Below, piece by piece: positions 34,790 to 45,538 of a DNA stretch of 64,000 bases. The notes under the pieces are model-generated. The model ran no database searches and was not told the origin of the DNA. It saw nothing but the letters and a program-made list of their open reading frames with translations. Position 1 is the stretch's first letter. The number at the start of each line of letters is the position of its first letter. This DNA is from Clostridiales bacterium (GTDB taxonomy: Bacteria; Bacillota; Clostridia; TANB77; CAG-508), in contig JAHZIB010000004.1 in the NCBI GenBank assembly GCA_019419955.1, forward strand, positions 1-64,000. Reading direction: 5' to 3'. A program made the translations under genes and the position numbers.

Positions 34790-34935
34790 AGAACTTGCTT
34801 CGAAGCATAGGGCTTTGACTCTGTCATAAGTCCTAACCCCCTATGAGTTTTGACATTCTATCAAAACTCGGGGGCTCTGCGAGGCAATAAATTTTCTCCT
34901 AACAGGATAAAATTTATTCAAATTAACTATCGCCA
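34790..34935. other. Putative oriT/RS region upstream of the relaxase
   Basis: A 248-nt gap before the recombinase contains GAGTTTTGA...TCAAAACTC (near 34844-34870), TAAATTTT...AAAATTTA (near 34890-34918) and GGGGGCTCTGCGAGGC. In Tn4451-type elements the relaxase acts at a site just upstream of its own gene. The assignment is by position and structure. Confidence 0.45.
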
Positions 34936-35023
34936 CTTTCATTTTTACTTTGTAAAAACAAAACGTGCCATGTTAATTTGATTGTTGCAACATAGCCCAT
35001 AACCAAAGTAAAAGTTGCAACAA

Positions 35024-36967
<1,944 letters not shown>

Positions 36968-37148
36968 CTAACAAAAAAGAGACATCAAAGAAAACACACA
37001 AGTTATCCTTGACATCTCTTAAATCTGTTTATATTACAATATCTTTTCTTGGAACAAACCAAAAACATATAATCAACTCCTAACAGGTAAACATAAATAA
37101 TTTACTGTTGGTATTATATCACGATTTTCAGAAATGTCAAATTTTTAG

Positions 37149-37421
37149 CTATTTTATGCTGTTTATATAATCTTCTAATTCAGATAATTTTATCTTTTTT
37201 GCTAGATTGGATATATAAACATCATTAGAATAGTTAAAGACCAGAAATGTAGTATCTTTTACAATTACTCTATGTGGCTCAATATAAGAGATATTGGTTT
37301 TCTCAATTTTTCTTATACTACCATTAACAAAAGTAGGAGTAACCTTTGAGAACTCACATATAAACTCTAGTCTTTTCTTTAAGTTTTCCTCAAATCGTAG
37401 TTCTTCTTTAATTATCTTCAT
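37149..37421 (-). CDS. Small hypothetical protein upstream of the recombinase
   Basis: A 90-aa protein with a helical N-terminus (KEELRFEENLKKRLEFICEF) and a beta-rich middle (NISYIEPHRVIVKDTTFLVFNY). No family is recognised. The start is ATG 37421; an ATG and GTG four codons upstream overlap the GGATGGTG that serves as RBS. A 190-nt gap separates it from the recombinase. It could be a regulator, but nothing in the sequence shows this. A hairpin TTGGATGAT/ATCATCCAA (37451-37489) lies just upstream. Confidence 0.55.
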   Translation of the reverse strand: MKIIKEELRFEENLKKRLEFICEFSKVTPTFVNGSIRKIEKTNISYIEPHRVIVKDTTFLVFNYSNDVYISNLAKKIKLSELEDYINSIK

Positions 37422-37539
37422 TTCAAGCACCATCCTTTCTTTTTAGGATATTGGATGATGTTTTTTTGGCAAAGAAAAAAATCATCCAACTTACTTGAAT
37501 GATTTTTAATCTATCTGTTAGTTCGAACAGATACGTCAT

Positions 37540-37596
37540 TGGTGCAGATGGCCGGAATCGAACCGGCACGGTTTATTCAACCGCAGGATTTTAAGT
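37540..37596. other. attL: displaced 3' end of tRNA-Leu
   Basis: These 57 bases are identical to 45614-45670, the 3' part (CCA end to anticodon loop) of the intact tRNA-Leu. The copy stops in the anticodon loop, then diverges (TTATTTT instead of CCTGTGC), so it is not a tRNA gene. It marks the left boundary of an 8.07-kb integrated element. Confidence 0.93.
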
Positions 37597-37748
37597 TATT
37601 TTATCATTTTAATGGTTAGTGATGAATAATACTCTTTAATCCTGTTATTTTTGTACTCAAAGCCCTATTATTTCAAACTATTTCGCTTGTTTTATTGTAA
37701 CATAAACAATTGAAAATTTATATAAATCTGACACAACTTTTTCAAGTT

Positions 37749-37772
37749 TTGTTAGAAATCTGTTAGAAAAAT
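37749..37772 (+). repeat. Left copy of a putative integrase arm site
   Basis: Two units of TGTTAGAAA in tandem. A copy matching at 23 of 24 positions lies at 45532-45555 near the other end of the element, in the same orientation. Paired subterminal direct repeats are where the N-terminal domain of Tn916-type integrases binds. Confidence 0.55.
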
Positions 37773-37919
37773 TTTAAACAGTATTTATTCTAAAAAAATT
37801 TAAAATTTATTTAAAATCAAATTTTGCATATTTAAAAATTTAAAGGGACAGGCATAGTTTATTACCTGTTCTAATTTTTCGCCACAAAATCGATTGTGGT
37901 GCGAAGGAAAGGAAAATTT

Positions 37920-38474
37920 ATGCAAGATTTTAATTTTTATAAAGTTAATGAAACTTTAAATCATAAATACTATCAAATACCACAGGAATTATTTATAAAT
38001 CCATTATATAAAAATGCTTTAAGTTCTGATAGTAAATTGTTATATGGTTTTCTATTAGATAGATTATCTTTATCTATTAAGAATAATTGGCATGATGAAA
38101 ATAGAAATGTGTATTTGATATTTACTAGAAAAGAAGTACAAGATAAATTAAATCTATCTGATAAAACTGTTACTAAAGCATTTAAACAATTATCAGATGT
38201 TAATTTAATATATGAAAAGAAACAAGGTTTTAGCAAACCTAAACTTATATATGTTGCAAAAATACAACATCAAAAAATAGAACATTCACATAATCGTAAA
38301 AATTACGATTATATAAACGGAGATTCTACGATTACCGAATCGGAAAATTTCCGACCAATCAATACTAATAATAATTATACTTATAAAAATAATAAGGCTA
38401 ATAAAAATTTAATGAGATATTCTGGCAGAGAATATTCTCCTGAATTTTTAAACGGCTTATATGCTAATGTGTAA
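37920..38474 (+). CDS. RepA_N-family replication initiator
   Basis: A 184-aa protein whose N-terminal 100 residues match the RepA_N domain: YYQIPQELFINPLYKN, DSKLLYGFLLDRLSLS, NNWHDENRNVYLIFTRKEV, LNLSDKTVTKAFKQL (winged helix). The C-terminus is Asn/Tyr-rich and ends EYSPEFLNGLYANV. RepA_N proteins start replication of theta plasmids and of many integrative elements after excision. ATG 37920 follows AAAGGAAAATTT. The upstream leader contains hairpins ACAGG/CCTGT and GCCACAA/TTGTGGTGC that could regulate expression. A decayed paralogue lies at 28800-29349. Confidence 0.88.
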   Translation: MQDFNFYKVNETLNHKYYQIPQELFINPLYKNALSSDSKLLYGFLLDRLSLSIKNNWHDENRNVYLIFTRKEVQDKLNLSDKTVTKAFKQLSDVNLIYEKKQGFSKPKLIYVAKIQHQKIEHSHNRKNYDYINGDSTITESENFRPINTNNNYTYKNNKANKNLMRYSGREYSPEFLNGLYANV

Positions 38475-38517
38475 TGACTTTAGCAAAGCACAAAAGCAAT
38501 TATGCTTTTGTGAAAAT

Positions 38518-38562
38518 AGCAATATAAAAATTGGTTATCAATTTTTGTGTTGCTATTTTTTT
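38518..38562 (+). terminator. Terminator after repA
   Basis: AGCAATATAAAAATTG pairs with CAATTTTTGTGTTGCT and is followed by seven T. Confidence 0.85.
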
Positions 38563-38613
38563 ACCTAAATTGCAATAATCAAATTTAGGTAAAACGGATG
38601 TAGGGTGTCCCTA

Positions 38614-38660
38614 CCACACTGACACTTTTTCCCATGAGGGTAAAAAAGTGTCGTAGTGTG
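38614..38660 (+). other. Putative oriT
   Basis: CACACTGACACTTTTT and AAAAAGTGTCGTAGTGTG form a long inverted repeat around CCCATGAGGG, placed 80 nt before the MobV relaxase gene, the normal place of MobV oriT sites. Confidence 0.6.
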
Positions 38661-38739
38661 TTACAACACAATTTAAAAAATAGAAAAATTTAATTAGCAT
38701 AGTGTTATTTTGCTGTGCTAGAAAAGGAGGAATGCATAT

Positions 38740-39924
38740 ATGAGTTATGCAATAATTAGAAATGCAAAATACAAAAGAGAAAATTTAAAAGGAATATTTA
38801 GACACAATGAAAGAAGAAATAAAAACTATTCCAATAAAAATATTGATAAAGAAAAATCCTATTTGAATTATTCATTAAAAGATACTGAATTTACTTATGA
38901 AAAAGAATTTGATAGAATACGAAAAGAATATAATTTAAAAGGTCAAATCAAAACAGTTAGTAATATTATTTGTGAATATATAATTACATCTGATAAAATC
39001 TTCTTCGACACAATTGGAGAAGATGAAACTAAAAGATATTTTGAAACAGCTTACAAATTCGTTTGTGAATACAAGGGTTTAGGCGAACAATATATTTTAT
39101 CTGCAAAAGTGCATATGGACGAGGAAACTCCACATATGCACTTAGTTTTTATTCCAGTAGTTCATACTACAGATAAAAAAGGCAATAGCATAGATAAAAT
39201 TGCTTGTAGTGAATTTTGGAAAGCTAAAGATAGTTATAGACAATTACAAAATGCTTTTCACTCTTATATAACTGCAAATGGATTTGATTTAGAAAGAGGG
39301 AATCCGAGTGAAAGAGTACATTTATCTGTTGAAGATTATAAGAGAATTACAAATTTTGAAAATACTAAAACTGTGCTTAAAGATATTAAATTAGAATTGC
39401 CAGAAACACCTGATGTTAAAAGTTTTGGAAAGTTAATACGAAATAGAGATGAAAAAATACAGGAATTAGTTGTAGAGCCAAGAGATAAAATGATCAAAGA
39501 ACAACAAGAACAAATATCTCTGCTTTATTTAACACTACAAACTCAAGTTAATACTGTTGAAAGAGCTTCAAAATATGAAAAAGAAGGAAAATCCATAATG
39601 TGTGAAAATAGAGCGTTAAAAGAAAAGTGCGAAAATATCGAAAATGACTATTCTATTAAACTTAAAGAAGAAATACGAAAAGTTGAAAATAAATATGAAG
39701 ATGAAATCTACAATTTAGAAAAGGAAAATAAATTTTTACGAAAAGTTATAAATACATTTCAAAAGACAGTAGATAAATTTATACATTGGGTTTGTAATAA
39801 ATTTTCAGTATCTTCTGAAGAAGAATTCATTAGAGATTTTGAATTTGAAAATGATATTTATCTTGATCCAGAAAAACAGATTGAATATGAGGAAGAGTTA
39901 GAATATGAAGAAATGGAGTGGTAG
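38740..39924 (+). CDS. MobV-family relaxase (Mob/Pre)
   Basis: A 394-aa classical Mob/Pre protein: N-terminal SYAIIRNAKYKRENLKGIF, and the HUH-like motif HMDEETPHMHLVF with histidines 125, 132 and 134. The C-terminal third is a coiled coil with an acidic tail. It nicks the adjacent oriT so that the element can be mobilised by a co-resident conjugation system. RBS AAAGGAGGAATGCATAT. It differs clearly from the divergent relaxase at 33357-34775, showing that two separate mobilisation modules are present. Confidence 0.93.
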   Translation: MSYAIIRNAKYKRENLKGIFRHNERRNKNYSNKNIDKEKSYLNYSLKDTEFTYEKEFDRIRKEYNLKGQIKTVSNIICEYIITSDKIFFDTIGEDETKRYFETAYKFVCEYKGLGEQYILSAKVHMDEETPHMHLVFIPVVHTTDKKGNSIDKIACSEFWKAKDSYRQLQNAFHSYITANGFDLERGNPSERVHLSVEDYKRITNFENTKTVLKDIKLELPETPDVKSFGKLIRNRDEKIQELVVEPRDKMIKEQQEQISLLYLTLQTQVNTVERASKYEKEGKSIMCENRALKEKCENIENDYSIKLKEEIRKVENKYEDEIYNLEKENKFLRKVINTFQKTVDKFIHWVCNKFSVSSEEEFIRDFEFENDIYLDPEKQIEYEEELEYEEMEW

Positions 39925-39944
39925 TTCATACTATCACTCCATTT
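39911..39944. terminator. Bidirectional terminator between mob and the cargo operon
   Basis: AAATGGAGTGGTAGT pairs with ACTATCACTCCATTT (one G-T pair). It includes the stop codon of the relaxase gene. Confidence 0.75.
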
Positions 39945-39961
39945 ATAAAATACCATAAATT

Positions 39962-40273
39962 TTAAAACATATCTGATAAGAAATTAATTAATACTGTTCC
40001 GATTATTCCTAATGCAACTAGAATTGAAATTACTATTGCTTTTACTTTTTTAGTTATTTTTTTACTAAGTATAACAAATAATCCTATAACAAACAATATA
40101 ACTGGAACAGTTATTTTTCCAATTTTTAAAATAGTTTGCCCTATAGTTTGTCTTGGACCTGGATCTACTGCATACATTGATACTATCATATCTGGTCCAA
40201 TTGCATAAACTTTAGATATCATACCTATAATAAATACTCCAATACTTGATATAACTTTTTTTAATTTATTCAT
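39962..40273 (-). CDS. Small membrane peptide coupled to the radical SAM gene
   Basis: A 103-aa protein with a signal-like helix at 8-22 ending in VYA, a short segment AIGPDMIVSMYAVDPGPRQT (24-43), then two membrane helices at about 54-70 and 78-98. ATG 40273 lies 8 nt after AAGGAG, and its start overlaps the stop codon of the radical SAM gene (ATGAATAA), so the two are translationally coupled. I do not recognise a family. The coupling makes it the likely substrate or partner of the radical SAM enzyme, possibly a membrane-bound precursor of a modified peptide, or an immunity or export protein. Confidence 0.7.
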   Translation of the reverse strand: MNKLKKVISSIGVFIIGMISKVYAIGPDMIVSMYAVDPGPRQTIGQTILKIGKITVPVILFVIGLFVILSKKITKKVKAIVISILVALGIIGTVLINFLSDMF

Positions 40274-41366
40274 TTGCTCCATCTCCTTCTAAAATTTTAT
40301 TTAAACATAACTTTTGATTATTATTATCAAAATCCCATGTATGTAAAGAACCACCTAAACAATATTTCCAATTATTACACTTGTTACAACTTTCACATTT
40401 AAATTTATCTAAATTTCTAAACCATTTAAATTTATTTTCCCAAACATCCACAAAATCATCTGTTCTAACATTCCCCTGTATAAGTTCTTTTCTTCGTTCA
40501 ACACTAGGACAAACATAAATATCACCATTATATAATATACTGGCTGTAACAAATCCTGCAATACAGAAGAACATATGATTTCTAACTTCTTTTTCATATT
40601 TCATACCTAGAAAATGAGAACAACCATAAGTAATATCAAATTTTGATTTTTTTCTCTTTTCTTTTATAAAATCTAACAAAATATTGTATTCTTTATCATT
40701 AAGAAGTAAGTCTTGATTATCTGCTGTTCTACCAATTGGTTCCATATTTAATACTCTCCATGAATCTATCTGCAATACTTTTATTTCATTATATAGTTCT
40801 TCTAATTCATTTAAATTTGATTTGTTTACAACTGTTGTTACTTGTAAATAATTTAGAAAATTAGCTTTTTTTAATTTTTTTATATTTTCAATTATTTTTG
40901 CATAAGAGCCTTGAACCTGTCTAAATTCATCATGGGATTTTTGTAGTCCATCTAAACTTATTGAAATTGTACTCATTCTAGTTTGTTTCATTTTTTCAAT
41001 TATTTCATCATTTATCAATATGCCATTTGTGGTCATTCCCCAATAATAACCTAAATTATTTGCAAACTCCATTACTTCAAATAAATCTTGTCTTAATAAT
41101 GGTTCTCCACCTGTCACATTTATTAAAATTTCTCTTGCATCATATTTATTTGCAATATTTTGTAATGTGTTTTTTATTTCTTCAGTAGTTAGTTCACCTT
41201 TTAAGTCAAGATTTTCTCCTGCTCGACTTCCACAATGTTTACATTTAGCATTACATCTAAGTGTTGTTTCCCAGAATAAATTTTTCAGTATAGGTTTTTC
41301 TGATAACAACTTTTTGTTTCTATAAGTAACTTCTGCTTCTCCATACTTTATTATTTCTTTTATCAT
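40266..41366 (-). CDS. Radical SAM/SPASM peptide-modifying enzyme
   Basis: A 366-aa protein. The radical SAM cluster motif is C38-x3-C42-x2-C45 (RCNAKCKHCGSRAG), followed by the SAM-binding GGEPLLR and TNGILI motifs. The C-terminal SPASM domain has cysteines at about 249, 268, 286, 324, 327, 330, 336 and 354, enough for two auxiliary iron-sulphur clusters. SPASM enzymes modify peptides (thioether, C-C or epimer formation). RBS AAAAAGGAATTTAAAT before ATG 41366. The next gene overlaps its stop and encodes a small membrane peptide. It could also be a haem-related or PQQ-like maturase, but no such genes are near. Confidence 0.88.
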   Translation of the reverse strand: MIKEIIKYGEAEVTYRNKKLLSEKPILKNLFWETTLRCNAKCKHCGSRAGENLDLKGELTTEEIKNTLQNIANKYDAREILINVTGGEPLLRQDLFEVMEFANNLGYYWGMTTNGILINDEIIEKMKQTRMSTISISLDGLQKSHDEFRQVQGSYAKIIENIKKLKKANFLNYLQVTTVVNKSNLNELEELYNEIKVLQIDSWRVLNMEPIGRTADNQDLLLNDKEYNILLDFIKEKRKKSKFDITYGCSHFLGMKYEKEVRNHMFFCIAGFVTASILYNGDIYVCPSVERRKELIQGNVRTDDFVDVWENKFKWFRNLDKFKCESCNKCNNWKYCLGGSLHTWDFDNNNQKLCLNKILEGDGANE

Positions 41367-41472
41367 ATTTAAATTCCTTTTTTTCTTTTACATTTTAGCA
41401 TAATCATTAAAATTAGTCTAGTATAACTAAAATAATTCTTGGTCATTTATTACATCATATTTTAAACATTAT

Positions 41473-42507
41473 TTACATATTATCATCTTCATTTATATCA
41501 ATATGTTTATTAATATCTTCTTCAGTTGGTAATTTATCTAACACTTCTTTTGGTAACTCATTTCTAACTTCATAAGAAGTAACACCTATTGGAGTATTGG
41601 TACCTTTTAAAGCCCACTCTACTGATAATTTATCTTTACCTTTACAAAGTAGTAGTCCAATTGTTTGATTATCTAATTCTTTTCTTAATGTTTCATCTAC
41701 AGCTGTTACATAGAAGCTTAATTGTCCAATATATTCTGGCCTAAATTCTACATTCTTAAGTTCTACTACTATATAACATCTTAAATCTAAATGATAGAAT
41801 AACATATCTATATAATAGTCTTGATTTTCTGTTGATATTTTATATTGATTTCCAACAAAACTAAATCCTTTACCTAATTCTAATAAAACATTTTTTATTT
41901 TTTCCATCATTGCATTTTCAATATCTTTTTCAACTGCATTTTCTTTGATTCCTTCTAATTCAAATATATAAGGGTCTTTTATAACATCTCTTGCTAATTC
42001 GCTTTGAGGAATAGGTAATTTGTTTTCAAAATTTGTTAATTTATCTGAAATAGCTTGTCTTTCATATAATTGTAAATCTATTTGATGATCTAAAACAGAG
42101 TATGCCCAACCATTTTCAAAGCATTTTTCTGCATACCATTCTCTAACATGCAATTCTTTAACTTTATCTAATAATAGATTGTTATGTGACCATGGTAATT
42201 TTGCCAATGCCATTGGCAAATTTGATAAATCTTTATACTCTTCATAAAATTTTTTCATTCTCGACAAATTTCTTGTAGAAAAACCTGTACTATCTGGAAA
42301 TTCCAATTTTAAAGCAATAGAAAAATCCTTAATAAAATTATTTCCATACTTTGCATTCTCACTTACAATTTTTCCAAGTCTAAAATATAACCTAATTAAT
42401 TCCATATTAGCATTTTCTTGAACTTCATATCTTGTTTTTAAAATATCTTGTTTAGCATATAAAACTAAATCTTTAAATTCTTTATCTAACATATTATTCT
42501 CTTCCAT
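41473..42507 (-). CDS. DUF1016 (YhcG-type) PDDEXK nuclease
   Basis: A 344-aa protein. The N-terminal DUF1016 domain (about 10-170) includes TGFSTRNLSRMKKFYEEY and LPWSHNNLLLDKV. The C-terminal nuclease domain (about 195-320) has DYYIDMLFYHLDLRCYIVVELK, where the Asp and the E-x-K match the PDDEXK core, and QLSFYVTAVD. Members occur widely in genomic islands and are associated with restriction-like or anti-phage functions. ATG 42507 is 6 nt after AGGAGG. The frame is open upstream through a palindrome but lacks an RBS. It follows the 42570 gene in the same direction. Confidence 0.88.
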   Translation of the reverse strand: MEENNMLDKEFKDLVLYAKQDILKTRYEVQENANMELIRLYFRLGKIVSENAKYGNNFIKDFSIALKLEFPDSTGFSTRNLSRMKKFYEEYKDLSNLPMALAKLPWSHNNLLLDKVKELHVREWYAEKCFENGWAYSVLDHQIDLQLYERQAISDKLTNFENKLPIPQSELARDVIKDPYIFELEGIKENAVEKDIENAMMEKIKNVLLELGKGFSFVGNQYKISTENQDYYIDMLFYHLDLRCYIVVELKNVEFRPEYIGQLSFYVTAVDETLRKELDNQTIGLLLCKGKDKLSVEWALKGTNTPIGVTSYEVRNELPKEVLDKLPTEEDINKHIDINEDDNM

Positions 42508-42569
42508 TACAAACCTCCTAAAAATTAATATATTTTTGAATTTTGCCAATGGCGTTGGCAAAATTGATA

Positions 42570-43673
42570 TTACTTATTATTTAATAACCACTCATAAACT
42601 TCATCTTCTGTTAATAATCCATGTTTCAATTTATTTACTTGAACTTTCGCATGTTTTTTCCACTCATCAAAATCTTTTTTCATTTGCTTGTTATCTTTAT
42701 TTCTACCAACTGCCATTGACTTTTGTTGATATAATCTTCTGTATTCTGCTAATGCTTTGTTTTGTTTTAGTCTTTCATTGTAGGCTTGTACAGCTCCTTG
42801 AGCTCTACAAGTTTTTCCGTTTGCTTTTGGATAATCGCAATATATTTCATCTAGTCTTGAACTTGGTATAAAATACATACCGCAATTTTGACATTTCTTA
42901 ATAGGGTAGTTAGCTGTTTTTACTAATTCTTCTAATACTGCATAACATATACTTGATAAGTCATTGCTTTGGTGTGTATCTATCATTGAAACAAACATAC
43001 TATTATCTTTTAAGCTATTAAGTAATTTTTCTTCGCTATCGCCCATAAATTCAAGATATTTGTTTGAATAACTATCTCTAATTATATTGTCGTTTTTATT
43101 ATAAGTATAAAGTTCGCCTTTTCTTTTTATTAAATATACTGCAAATCTTTGACTAGGTGTATATTCTTTTAATTCTTCTTTTTCTTCAATATTATATATG
43201 TAATTTACTGCAAAAGTTAATTCTTGTTGTATTTCTTGAATTTGATATTGTAAATCGCTGTAAATTTTTGTAACTTTACTTATATATTCGGCATTGTCTT
43301 TATATTTCCCTTTTAATTCAAAAGTATATTCTTCATCTAATTCTTTTAATAATTCAAATCCATAAGCAAAAAAGAAAGTTTCATAAGCTGTTTCAAATGT
43401 TTCTAAATTTGCATTTAAAAATCTTAATAAAAACATACCAAATTTCTCGTTATAAGGAAAATATGTATTACCTGGGAATTTTAGTCCTTCTTCTGATTTT
43501 TCTACTTTTGCTTTTTTATTATAAAATATTTCTGCAATTCTTTCATCATTATCTACTTTTGTATCGTTTTGATAAAAATACATAGGCGTTGCATAATACT
43601 CTTGTTTTTTGTCTTTGTTAAACCAAATATAAAAACTATCAAAAAATTTATTTTCTGGTAAATTTGCTTTCAT
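42570..43673 (-). CDS. Island protein with C-terminal zinc finger, DUF6076-like
   Basis: A 367-aa soluble protein. The N-terminal 230 residues are helical and of unknown fold. The C-terminal part holds a zinc-finger-like segment, KCQNCGMYFIPSSRLDEIYCD followed by CRAQGA, then a basic helical tail (YRRLYQQKSMAVGRNKD). Proteins with this C-terminal block (DUF6076 type) are frequent in clostridial integrative elements next to tyrosine integrases. ATG 43673 follows TTGGAGGAAATATTGAA. It could be a regulator or a defence component; the function is unknown. Confidence 0.7.
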   Translation of the reverse strand: MKANLPENKFFDSFYIWFNKDKKQEYYATPMYFYQNDTKVDNDERIAEIFYNKKAKVEKSEEGLKFPGNTYFPYNEKFGMFLLRFLNANLETFETAYETFFFAYGFELLKELDEEYTFELKGKYKDNAEYISKVTKIYSDLQYQIQEIQQELTFAVNYIYNIEEKEELKEYTPSQRFAVYLIKRKGELYTYNKNDNIIRDSYSNKYLEFMGDSEEKLLNSLKDNSMFVSMIDTHQSNDLSSICYAVLEELVKTANYPIKKCQNCGMYFIPSSRLDEIYCDYPKANGKTCRAQGAVQAYNERLKQNKALAEYRRLYQQKSMAVGRNKDNKQMKKDFDEWKKHAKVQVNKLKHGLLTEDEVYEWLLNNK

Positions 43674-43729
43674 TTCAATATTTCCTCCAATTCTCTGTTA
43701 ACAATTTTTATTTTTTTTACAATTTGTTG

Positions 43730-43758
43730 TTGACATTCTATAATTATTATACTATAAT
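43730..43758 (+). promoter_or_regulatory. Consensus promoter of the xis-int transcript
   Basis: TTGACA (43730-43735), 17-nt spacer, TATAAT (43753-43758). Perfect consensus boxes on the plus strand, divergent from the 42570 gene. Confidence 0.85.
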
Positions 43759-43765
43759 GTTATCA

Positions 43766-44044
43766 TTATTACAATAGTTTTGCAAATAAAAATTGCAAAC
43801 AAGGAAAGCACATTGAAAAATACACTAAAAATTTAGTGTCATATGAAAGTATTATGGAACACAATAATGATACTTCGGCTTGGCTTAACGTGATGTTGAG
43901 GAGTCGCTCGGCTAACAGCGGAGAGGTGAAAGTCCTATGTAGGTAAAACTAACTATAATATTCCTTTAAGTAGATAGGACGGTTAAAAAATCTACTAAAA
44001 ACTATATGCAAAATTTTGATTTTACAAGAAATGGAGGAACAGAA
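43766..44044 (+). ncRNA. Long structured leader upstream of xis-int
   Basis: About 280 nt of untranslated, relatively GC-rich sequence lie between the promoter and the xis start. Visible helices include GTCCTAT (near 43932) with ATAGGAC (near 43974), and several GC-rich elements around CGGCTTGGCTTAACG and GTCGCTCGGCTAACAGCGG. The patch GGAGAGGTGAAAGTCC looks like conserved RNA sequence. It may be a regulatory leader controlling excision or a stand-alone small RNA. Confidence 0.5.
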
Positions 44045-44245
44045 GTGAAATATAACAACTACACTCAAGAAATGTTTGCTGATTATCCTGATGTTGTTGA
44101 TGTATCTGGACTACGAACAATGCTAGGCAATATTGGCAGACAAACGGCATACGAATTAGTACGAAAAGGTACTATTAAAGCAATTAAAGTTGGAAAGCTA
44201 TACAGAATACCTAAGATAAATGTTATCGCTTTTTTAACTCAATAA
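44045..44245 (+). CDS. xis: Excisionase (MerR-like HTH_17)
   Basis: A 66-aa protein with a single helix-turn-helix of the excisionase type: DVSGLRTMLGNIGRQTAYEL, then RKGTIKAIKVGKLYRIPK, ending VIAFLTQ. It should bind the element end and steer the integrase towards excision. I start at GTG 44045, 7 nt after GGAGG; an ATG at 44006 lacks an RBS. It lies 33 nt before the integrase, the standard xis-int order. Confidence 0.85.
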   Translation: MKYNNYTQEMFADYPDVVDVSGLRTMLGNIGRQTAYELVRKGTIKAIKVGKLYRIPKINVIAFLTQ

Positions 44246-44278
44246 AAATACTGTTTAAAATTAAGAAAGGAGATTTTA

Positions 44279-45538
44279 ATGTATAACATAACAGCATATT
44301 TAACAATTAAGAATAAGACTTTTTATACAGTATTAACTTACTATGTAGATGGCATTAGAAAAATGAAATGGGTATCTACAGGATTTAAAGAAAATGAAAG
44401 TAAGAAAAAAGCTGAAAAGAAACTTATTCAAATAAGAGATGAATTTAAAAATAAACTAGAAACAATAACAACTACAAAAACAGAAGATAAAAAAGTACAA
44501 ATATTATTTTCAGACTTTATGATTAAATGGCTTGATATGATAAAACATCAAGTAGAAGAATCCACATATACAGGTTATAAAAGACAAATTGAAGGCAGAA
44601 CAAAAGAATATTTTACTAAAAATACAGTAATGCTAGAAGATTTAAAACCCGTTCATATTTTAGATTTTTATAATTGGTTATATTCACAAGGATTAAAAGG
44701 AAATACAGTTGTAAAATATCATGCTAATATTAGAAAAGCATTAGATTATGCAGTGCAAACAGACTTAATACAAAGTAATCCAACCATAAAAGTTGGTAGA
44801 CCACAGCAAGAGCAATTTATTGCTGACTATTATAATGAAGAAGAATTAAATAATTTATTCAAAGTAGTAAAAGACACACCTTTAGAATTAATTGTTTATT
44901 TAACTGCTTTCTATGGATTACGAAGAAGTGAAGTTTTAGGTATTAGATGGTCTGCGATAGATTTTAAAAATAAAACGATTACTATAAGCCATAAAGTAGT
45001 AACAGTTACTGATGAAAATGAAAATAGTAAAACAAAAACTAGAACAATTGCTAGAAGAAAAACAAAGAATAAGTCTAGTTATAGAACATTACCTTTATTC
45101 AAAGAAATAGAAGAACTTTTACTATATACTAGAAAAATGCAAGAATACTATATGTCTATATTTAAAAAAAGTTACAATAAACAATATAAAGATTATGTTT
45201 GTTTAGATGAGTTAGGAAATTTAAGAAAGCCTGACTATGTTAGTCATAAATTTAAACAAATATTAAAGAATAATGGTTTGAGAGAGATAAGATTTCACGA
45301 TTTAAGACATAGTTGTGCTACATTACTTGTTAAAAAAGGAATATCTTTAAGAGAAATACAAGATTGGCTAGGACATTCAAGTTCTAAAACAACAGAAAGA
45401 TATGCACATTTAGATTCGAGTACAAAGATTAAATCTGCAACAGCTATTGAAAATGCATTAAGCAATAATTACAATAAAAAAGATATATTAGATCTGGATT
45501 CTAATACATCTACTAAAGAAAATATTTCAAATTGTTAG
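44279..45538 (+). CDS. int: Tyrosine integrase (Tn916-type)
   Basis: A 419-aa protein. The N-terminal AP2-like/arm-binding region (about 1-60) precedes a SAM-like core-binding domain (70-165) and the catalytic domain. Catalytic residues are in FYGLRRSEVLG (Arg215), HDLRH (His340, Arg343), LGHSS (His366) and ERYAH (Tyr375). RBS GGAGATTTTA. The gene ends 75 nt from tRNA-Leu, as is usual for integrases that use the tRNA 3' end as attB. The stop codon lies within the right arm-site repeat. A long Ser/Asn tail follows the nucleophile. Confidence 0.95.
   Translation: MYNITAYLTIKNKTFYTVLTYYVDGIRKMKWVSTGFKENESKKKAEKKLIQIRDEFKNKLETITTTKTEDKKVQILFSDFMIKWLDMIKHQVEESTYTGYKRQIEGRTKEYFTKNTVMLEDLKPVHILDFYNWLYSQGLKGNTVVKYHANIRKALDYAVQTDLIQSNPTIKVGRPQQEQFIADYYNEEELNNLFKVVKDTPLELIVYLTAFYGLRRSEVLGIRWSAIDFKNKTITISHKVVTVTDENENSKTKTRTIARRKTKNKSSYRTLPLFKEIEELLLYTRKMQEYYMSIFKKSYNKQYKDYVCLDELGNLRKPDYVSHKFKQILKNNGLREIRFHDLRHSCATLLVKKGISLREIQDWLGHSSSKTTERYAHLDSSTKIKSATAIENALSNNYNKKDILDLDSNTSTKENISNC

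Noticed and set aside
37540..37596. A second tRNA-Leu gene
   Set aside because: Only the 3' 57 bases are present; the anticodon stem cannot close and the 5' half is missing. It is the attL duplicate.
43870..43990. Group II intron fragment suggested by GGTGAAAGTCC
   Set aside because: There is no reverse transcriptase, no domain V hairpin and no GTGYG 5' end; the position fits an xis-int leader better.
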